A stretch of 64,000 nt of DNA, taken from positions 62,001 through 126,000 of the forward strand of contig JBBCXB010000007.1 in NCBI GenBank assembly GCA_037145635.1, given 5' to 3'. Each line of letters opens with the position of its first letter. The first letter of the stretch is position 1. Positions 58,901 through 64,000 of the stretch are shown here, piece after piece. The position numbers and the translations under genes are program-made. The notes below the pieces were generated by a model. The model was given only the letters and a program-made list of their open reading frames with translations. It was not told where the DNA came from and did not search any database. Source of the stretch: JAATFS01 sp037145635. Its GTDB lineage: Bacteria > Pseudomonadota > Gammaproteobacteria > Xanthomonadales > Xanthomonadaceae.

Positions 58901-59095
58901 TACCAGGAGCCGTACCAGCAGATCGACCTGAACGCGGCGTACAACTTCACCCCGGACCTGAGCCTGACCGCGTCGATCCTGAACCTCACCAAGGAGGAAC
59001 AGCGCATGCACCTGGGCAACGACACCGAGGCCCGGCTCTACTCCAACACCTACGCCGGCCGCATTGCCTACATGGGCCTGACCTACCGGTTCTGA
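55985..59095 (+). CDS. TonB-dependent outer-membrane receptor
   Basis: 1036 residues from the ATG at 55985, with GGAGAGGGAG upstream. The frame is open much further back only because of the hexamer repeat. A signal peptide ends ASAQQ. A TonB-box-like VNVTG is followed by the plug domain (VVNAEDVGKFPDKNVADALQ, then VPGVIVSRDGGEG) and the 22-strand barrel, closing with the terminal aromatic LTYRF. The type matches large sugar or oligosaccharide receptors of Xanthomonads. With the divergent GH92 enzyme and shared operators, a mannose-rich glycan substrate is likely. Confidence 0.95.
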   Translation: MKHEPRAPGRDTLSAAIAAALVAVAMLPAGASAQQASATSAPAEAPASTEATTLDSVNVTGYRYAIEKSLDQKRDANAIVDVVNAEDVGKFPDKNVADALQRVPGVIVSRDGGEGKNVSVRGLSSELTLTELNGNYIATAEADGDPSRSFNYMLLPSNMLSSAELFKSPEARLDEGGIGGTVILHTRRPLEMEANSGFVSAEGTWADTTRKTDGQFSGSYAWHDKDDRFGVFVGYTQQKRTTRGMSATTEDWQWYGDDYAAHPATDVNGNPSGMNAYWWGESGFYDQSGRYYTDFMMPTSVNFGIKDEERERKGGQVTLQFKPSDNLTLTANYFRFDLSDNYSNNLLKIPEWNLARYSGDGNWPGGRLLDGLTLDPSGTIATGAQYRLHPGKTYYCSEQEAAAGGLANTGGFGPDDCTVPTPQLTGQYNIEKALSQTADFQAEWRGESLDATFKGGRTWAKGGPSMALRMSAKPRVSADGQYVPGNAYSAWDLTGTPSMAFSPELMQNLLNGIAEVDIGSTDSSWTRNSTWQKYGQVDLTWHNDAGWLDSLQFGLKYRDGGTRRSTGNNYWVCQGTDPGVYANRYQNCDPDATTFLTQFLYPQSLDDIEGGFTTSAFPAINYPAYVAHLNQTYGPMQTRQEDNFVYNVGEKIYSAYLQANFRTERLRGNVGVRLVSTRQHADSTDQVDYYNDYFLDGADGNPLACTPGNVLAGYVCESGFTKLPDDTSDPDATAHTASYVVSALDRSYLDVLPSLNIAYDLGENLLLRGAASKVIARPSYNDIAAPGRLSYYSQEYVNDRRVAGGANQVGWYGSGSNKKLEPYKATQYDVSVEWYFRPGSVVGLDVFRKDVSNFSVPVVTNTLLDIGGENVEVQNYSTSAGGRDATSEGVEFYAQHTLSFGLGFQFNYTYNRTNEAAITLEDGTDLGKSPLVGSARNQANVTVFYETDKLLLRASYNRRGEVVDGLVQGLNVYQEPYQQIDLNAAYNFTPDLSLTASILNLTKEEQRMHLGNDTEARLYSNTYAGRIAYMGLTYRF

Positions 59096-59326
59096 GTCAC
59101 GCCGGCCGTTGCCCGGGTGCAGGCAACGGCCGGCCCCGCTCATCGCCGGTTGCCGCCGTCATGCCAGAATCGCGGCATGTCCGAGGTTTCGCCCGGCGCT
59201 GCCAGCGCCGCGATCGCCATCGTCGGATCGGCCGCGCCGATCCGGCCCCGCACGTCTCCGCCGCCCCGCGCGGCGGAGGCCTGGTTGCGGCGGCGACAGC
59301 CGTCCCCCCCCACTCCCCCACCCCTC

Positions 59327-60598
59327 ATGAGCACAAGACCGCATCACCTGGTCGTCGTCGGCGGCGGCTTCGCCGGCCTCTGGGCCACCCGCGCGCTGGA
59401 CCTGGACAGCGTCCGCATCACCCTGATCGACCGCCACAACCACCACCTGTTCCAGCCGCTGCTGTACCAGGTCGCCACCGCCGGGTTGTCGGCACCGGAC
59501 ATCGCCGCGCCGCTGCGGCACATCCTGCGCCGGCAGCGCAACGTCGAGGTGCAGCTGGGCGAGGTGGTGGACATCGCCGCCGCGCAGCGCGAGGTGCGCC
59601 TGGCCGACGGCCGCCGCTTCGGCTACGACAGCCTGCTGCTGGCCACCGGCGCCACCCATGCCTACTTCGGCAACGACCAGTGGGCCGAGCACGCGCCCGG
59701 CCTGAAGACCCTGGACGACGCACTGCTGCTGCGGCGCAAGCTGCTGATGGCGTTCGAGCGCGCCGAGGCCGAGACCGACCCGGCCGCGCGCGCGGCCTGG
59801 CTGAGCTTCGCCATCGTCGGCGGCGGCCCGACCGGGGTCGAGCTGGCCGGCACGCTGTCCGAGATTGCCCGCCACACCCTCAAGGACGAGTTCCGCCACA
59901 TCGACCCGCGCGAGGCCAAGGTGCGCCTGGTCGAGGCCGGCCCGCGGGTGCTGCCCTCGTTCCCGCCGGATCTCACCGCCAAGGCCGAGCGCCAGCTCGA
60001 GAAACTGGGCGTGGAGGTCCACACCGGCACCCCGGTGACGCACATCGACGAGGCCGGCTACCGGCTCGGCGAGACCTTCGTGCCGGCGCGCACCGTGGTG
60101 TGGGCGGCCGGCGTGGCCGCCTCGCCGCTGGCGCGCGCGCTGGACGTGCCGCTGGACCGTGCCGGCCGCGTGCAGGTGGCCCCCGACCTGACCGTGCCCG
60201 GCCATCCGGAGATCTTCGTCGGCGGCGACCTGGCCTCGCTGCAGCAGGACGGCCGCCCGGTGCCCGGGGTGGCGCCGGCCGCCAAGCAGATGGGCCGGCA
60301 CATCGCCGCCGCGGTGCGCGCGCGCGTGGCCGGGCAGCCGCTGCCGGCGTTCCGCTACGAGGACTACGGCAACCTCGCCACGATCGGCCGCATGGCCGCG
60401 ATCGTGCATGTCGGCCGGCTCAAGCTGTCCGGCCTGCTGGCCTGGTGGTTCTGGCTGGCCGCGCACGTGTTCTTCCTGATCGGCTTCCGCAACCGCTTCG
60501 TGGTGCTGGTGAACTGGGCGATGGCGTACTGGAGCTACCAGCGGGCCGCGCGCATCATCTTCGGCCGTCCGCAGCGCGACCCGCCCGCGCGGGAGTGA
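59327..60598 (+). CDS. ndh: Type II NADH:quinone oxidoreductase
   Basis: 423 residues from the ATG at 59327. FAD loop VVVGGGFAGLWATRAL at the N terminus, NADH loop AIVGGGPTGVELAG in the middle, and IFVGGDLASL with PAAKQMGRHIAAAV near the quinone site. A C-terminal hydrophobic stretch (WFWLAAHVFFLIGFRNR) is the membrane anchor. It passes electrons from NADH to quinone without pumping protons. Confidence 0.92.
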   Translation: MSTRPHHLVVVGGGFAGLWATRALDLDSVRITLIDRHNHHLFQPLLYQVATAGLSAPDIAAPLRHILRRQRNVEVQLGEVVDIAAAQREVRLADGRRFGYDSLLLATGATHAYFGNDQWAEHAPGLKTLDDALLLRRKLLMAFERAEAETDPAARAAWLSFAIVGGGPTGVELAGTLSEIARHTLKDEFRHIDPREAKVRLVEAGPRVLPSFPPDLTAKAERQLEKLGVEVHTGTPVTHIDEAGYRLGETFVPARTVVWAAGVAASPLARALDVPLDRAGRVQVAPDLTVPGHPEIFVGGDLASLQQDGRPVPGVAPAAKQMGRHIAAAVRARVAGQPLPAFRYEDYGNLATIGRMAAIVHVGRLKLSGLLAWWFWLAAHVFFLIGFRNRFVVLVNWAMAYWSYQRAARIIFGRPQRDPPARE

Positions 60599-60652
60599 CA
60601 GCCGCCGGGGCGGGCTGCGATGCTACGCCGCCCTGCGTAGCGTGCTCCCGCC

Positions 60653-61270
60653 TTGGCGACCTTCCTGCTGCTGCTCGACCTCGTCGGCACCTTCGTGTCC
60701 GCGCTCAGCGGCGCGACCGTCGCGGTGCGCCACCGCCTGGACCTGTTCGGGGTGCTGGTGCTGGCCTGCGCGGCGGCGGTGTCCGGCGGCATCATCCGCG
60801 ACGTGCTGATCGGCGCCACCCCGCCGGCCGCCCTGGCCCAGGCGCGCTACCTGGTCACCGCGTGCCTGGCCGGCGTGGTCGGCTTCTACTGGCACCCGCA
60901 GCTGGAGCGCCTGCGCAACCCGGTGCAGATCTTCGATGCCGCCGGGCTGGCGCTGTTCGCGGTCTACGGCACCAGCAAGGCGCTGGACTTCGGCCTGTCG
61001 CCGCTGAGCGCGACCCTGCTCGGCATGCTCAGCGGCATCGGCGGCGGCATCGTGCGCGACCTGCTGGTGGCACGTACGCCGGTGGTGCTGCAGGCCGAGC
61101 TGTACGCGGTGGCCGCGCTGCTGGGCGGCGGCATCGTCGCGGTCGGCCACGTGCTCGCGCTGCCGCAGCCCTGGGCCCTGGCCGGCGGTGCGCTGGTGTG
61201 CTTCGGCCTGCGCTTCATGGCGATCCGCTACGGCTGGCACCTGCCGGTGGCGCGTCCGCCGGAACCCTGA
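60653..61270 (+). CDS. TRIC-family (YadS/UPF0126) membrane channel, TTG start
   Basis: 205 residues from TTG 60653; no in-frame ATG lies nearby. Two homologous three-helix repeats, each ending GGIIRDVLIG and GGIVRDLLVA, plus a seventh helix. These Gly-Gly-x-x-R-D motifs are the hallmark of UPF0126/TRIC proteins, which are trimeric monovalent-cation channels. Cellular role in bacteria is unclear. Confidence 0.88.
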   Translation: MATFLLLLDLVGTFVSALSGATVAVRHRLDLFGVLVLACAAAVSGGIIRDVLIGATPPAALAQARYLVTACLAGVVGFYWHPQLERLRNPVQIFDAAGLALFAVYGTSKALDFGLSPLSATLLGMLSGIGGGIVRDLLVARTPVVLQAELYAVAALLGGGIVAVGHVLALPQPWALAGGALVCFGLRFMAIRYGWHLPVARPPEP

Positions 61271-61343
61271 CCGGCCGGCGGCCGAACCCGCGCCGGTGGG
61301 CCCGGGGCGGGGTCCGCGCAACGCCGCGCCCGGAAACGCGAAA

Positions 61344-61361
61344 GGCCCGGCGAACCGGGCC
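61344..61361 (-). terminator. Terminator hairpin of rpoH
   Basis: GGCCCGG and CCGGGCC pair around a CGAA tetraloop, 48 bp after the rpoH stop; on the minus strand the stem is followed by TTTCGCG, so only a short T run. Confidence 0.55.
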
Positions 61362-61408
61362 CCTCGTTGCAGTTGCCGCCCCCCGCGTGGCGGGGCCGGC
61401 GGTCCCGC

Positions 61409-62284
<876 letters not shown>

Positions 62285-62310
62285 AGGGCCTCATCTTAGC
62301 AGTCACGCAA

Positions 62311-62338
62311 TTGGACTGCTCGGTACAGAAAAAGTTCC
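62311..62338 (-). promoter_or_regulatory. Sigma-E (RpoE)-type promoter for rpoH
   Basis: On the minus strand, GGAACTT (62338-62332), a 16-bp spacer and TCCAA (62315-62311) match the extracytoplasmic sigma-E consensus GGAACTT-N15/16-TCNAA. The -10 is 27 bp from the rpoH start, leaving a short leader. In E. coli, rpoH also has a sigma-E promoter. Confidence 0.65.
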
Positions 62339-62483
62339 AGCGTTCCATTCATGCAACGCTTAGCCACCCCTTGACCTGTACGTTCCACAGGCAAGCGGGT
62401 GGATTCGAGGAGCCACGCTACCACCGCGCCCGCCGCTCGTCCGTGACGAAAACCCACCCCGCCCCCTGTCCGGGCGAGGGCGT

Positions 62484-63212
62484 TCAGCCCCCGGTGAGCG
62501 AGGCCTGCAGCGCGCTGCGCGGGGGCAGCCGCCAGTCGATCGCGCCCAGCCCGCGCCGGGCCAGGTACTCGTTGGCGGTGGAGAAGTGCCGGCACCCCAG
62601 GAAGCCCCGGTGCGCGGACAGCGGCGAGGGATGCGGTGCCTTCAGCACCCGATGGCGCGAGGTGTCGATGACCTTGCCCTTGGCCTGGGCGTAGCTGCCC
62701 CACAACAGGAACACCAGCCCCTCGCGCTCGCGGTTGAGGGTGTCGACCACGTGGTCGGTGAAACCTTCCCAGCCCTTGCCCTGGTGGGCGCCGGCCCGGC
62801 CCTCCTCCACCGTCAGCACCGCGTTGAGCAGCAGCACGCCGCGCTGCGCCCACGGCAGCAGGCAGCCGTGGTCCGGCCTCGGCAGGTGCAGGTCGTCCTC
62901 GATTTCCTTGTAGATGTTCAGCAGCGACGGCGGCACCGGCACGCCGGGCTGCACCGAGAAGCACAGCCCGTGCGCCTGGCCGGCGCCGTGGTACGGGTCC
63001 TGGCCGAGGATGACGACCTTGACCTGCTCGAACGGGGTGGCGTCGAACGCGGCGAAGATCTGCGGGCCCGGCGGGAAGATGCGCGCGCCGGCGGCCTTGC
63101 GCTGGCGCAGGAAGGCCGACAGCGCCTGCATGTCCGGGCGCAGCAGCCAGTCGCCGACGCGCGCCTTCCACGACGGTTCCAGCTGGATGCGGGCCTCGCC
63201 GTCGGCGCTCAT
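62484..63212 (-). CDS. ung: Uracil-DNA glycosylase
   Basis: 242 residues. The catalytic GQDPYHGAGQAHGLCFSV (with the general-base Asp), LLNAVLTVEEGRAG and HPSPLSAHRGFLG (uracil-binding His) motifs of family-1 UDG are all present. It removes uracil from DNA. The start overlaps the stop of the tandem receiver protein by 4 nt (ATGA), so the two are coupled, an unusual pairing. Confidence 0.97.
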   Translation of the reverse strand: MSADGEARIQLEPSWKARVGDWLLRPDMQALSAFLRQRKAAGARIFPPGPQIFAAFDATPFEQVKVVILGQDPYHGAGQAHGLCFSVQPGVPVPPSLLNIYKEIEDDLHLPRPDHGCLLPWAQRGVLLLNAVLTVEEGRAGAHQGKGWEGFTDHVVDTLNREREGLVFLLWGSYAQAKGKVIDTSRHRVLKAPHPSPLSAHRGFLGCRHFSTANEYLARRGLGAIDWRLPPRSALQASLTGG

Positions 63213-64000
63213 GGCGCCACCGCCGGGTCGTCCAGCCGGGCCAGCCGCAGCTGGAACATGACCTTGGTCACCAGAAGACGCTCCTCTATCGGTTTCTGCA
63301 CCAGGTCGTTGGCGCCGGCGCGCAGCAGCTCGGACTGGTTGCGGGGATTGGTGTCGCCGGTCATCACCAGCACCGGCAGGCGGCGCTTGCCGTAGGCGAA
63401 GTCGACGCGGATGCGCTGCACCACGTCGCGGCCGTTGAGCTCGCCCTTCAGGGTGACGTCGGTCAGCACCAGGTCGATGCGGCGGCCGGTGCGGCCCAGC
63501 GACTCGGCGGTCATCAGCGCGAACGCGTCCTCGGCGGTCAGCACGTGCACCACCTTCAGCCCCTGGCGCTCGAGCATGCGCTTGGTCGCCTCGGCCACCA
63601 CCCGGCTGTCCTCGACGTAGAGCACGGTGGCACCGGCCACCGGCGCGGGCTGCACGTAGCCGCGAATGAAGGTGGCCAGCGCCTCGTGGCCGAGCGCCTT
63701 GTCGAAGTAGTCGGTGACGTCCTCGGTGAAGCGGCGCTCGACCAGGTGCTGCTGGGCGTCGCCGGAGACCACGATCACCGGCACGTAGGCCTGGCCGGCG
63801 GCCTCGCGCACGCTGCGCGCCAGCGCCAGGCCGTCGCCGTCGGGCAGCGACAGCGAGGTCGTCACCAGGTCCACCGCGCCGGCCTCGAGCGCCAGCCGCG
63901 CCTCGGCGATGCTCGCGCAGCCGACCACGTCCACCGCGGCCAGCTCGCGCTGCAGCACGTCGGCGATCAGCTTGCGGACCAGCCGCGACCCGTCCACCAC
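63209..64000 (-). CDS. Tandem-receiver response regulator, 5' end outside window
   Basis: At least 263 residues; the visible start VVDGSRLVRKLIADVLQ is a receiver's first strand, so only a few N-terminal residues may be missing. The first receiver has TTSLSLPDGDGLAL where the phosphoacceptor Asp is expected, so Asp is replaced by Ser. Its switch Lys (DYFDKAL) is kept. The second receiver (VLYVEDSRVV, LVLTDVTLKGELNG, VLVMTGD, LVQKPI) is complete. No output domain follows, so it likely signals through protein contacts. It is coupled to ung by a 4-nt overlap. Confidence 0.82.
   Translation of the reverse strand: MVDGSRLVRKLIADVLQRELAAVDVVGCASIAEARLALEAGAVDLVTTSLSLPDGDGLALARSVREAAGQAYVPVIVVSGDAQQHLVERRFTEDVTDYFDKALGHEALATFIRGYVQPAPVAGATVLYVEDSRVVAEATKRMLERQGLKVVHVLTAEDAFALMTAESLGRTGRRIDLVLTDVTLKGELNGRDVVQRIRVDFAYGKRRLPVLVMTGDTNPRNQSELLRAGANDLVQKPIEERLLVTKVMFQLRLARLDDPAVAP

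Overview
The window is about 64 kb of GC-rich DNA with a Xanthomonadaceae/Lysobacterales flavour (Lysobacter, Luteimonas, Pseudoxanthomonas or Xanthomonas type). This is inferred from the protein sequences (RpoD, TopA, RpoH, a large TonB-dependent receptor beside a GH92 mannosidase), the DUF4124 and GYF_2 families and the gene order. The genus cannot be fixed from the sequence alone.

Positions 1 to about 17,820 are an accessory region ending at the 3' end of a tRNA-Ile(CAT) gene, with a P4-type integrase reading inward from that tRNA. From left to right it holds: a nuclease-NACHT NTPase running off the left edge; an Xre/RES toxin-antitoxin pair with a promoter whose spacer carries two tandem repeats; a three-gene unit of a small two-helix membrane protein, a 1405-residue NACHT/STAND NTPase and a DUF5677-like protein; a DUF1778 antitoxin with a broken GNAT toxin; a RadC-like JAB protein; a second tyrosine recombinase; hipBA; and a trypsin-like protease with a SEC-C tail in DNA of clearly lower GC. 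This is a defence and addiction island. The most interesting point is that the small membrane protein and the adjacent NACHT protein share a 15-residue motif (SHGGVAI-x-GDN-x-G-x-I). That suggests a sensor/effector pair communicating through a common, possibly amyloid-like, motif.

Positions 17,820 to 64,000 are core chromosome. rpoD and dtd are followed by an LpxL-like acyltransferase, a GNAT enzyme with a strong palindrome in its promoter, and a RibA-type protein. Two PH-domain membrane proteins come next, then a cell-envelope sugar cluster (CDP-glycerol-type transferase, GT2, O-antigen-ligase-like, ArnT-like). The conserved translation/DNA block is rsmB-fmt-def on one strand and lysM-dprA-smg, two GYF_2 proteins, topA and tsaC on the other. 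Two secreted DUF4124 proteins, an SDR, a small lipoprotein, sppA, a MATE transporter and a DUF3106/sigma-like pair follow. Then come priA, a GH92 mannosidase and TonB receptor flanking a microsatellite-rich spacer with shared LacI-type operators, type-II NADH dehydrogenase, a TRIC-family channel, rpoH behind a sigma-E-type promoter, ung, and a tandem-receiver regulator cut by the right edge.

Many starts were moved inward from the longest open frame where a ribosome binding site, family length or overlap with the neighbour favoured it. All functional calls come from reading motifs by eye. No database search or structure prediction was run.
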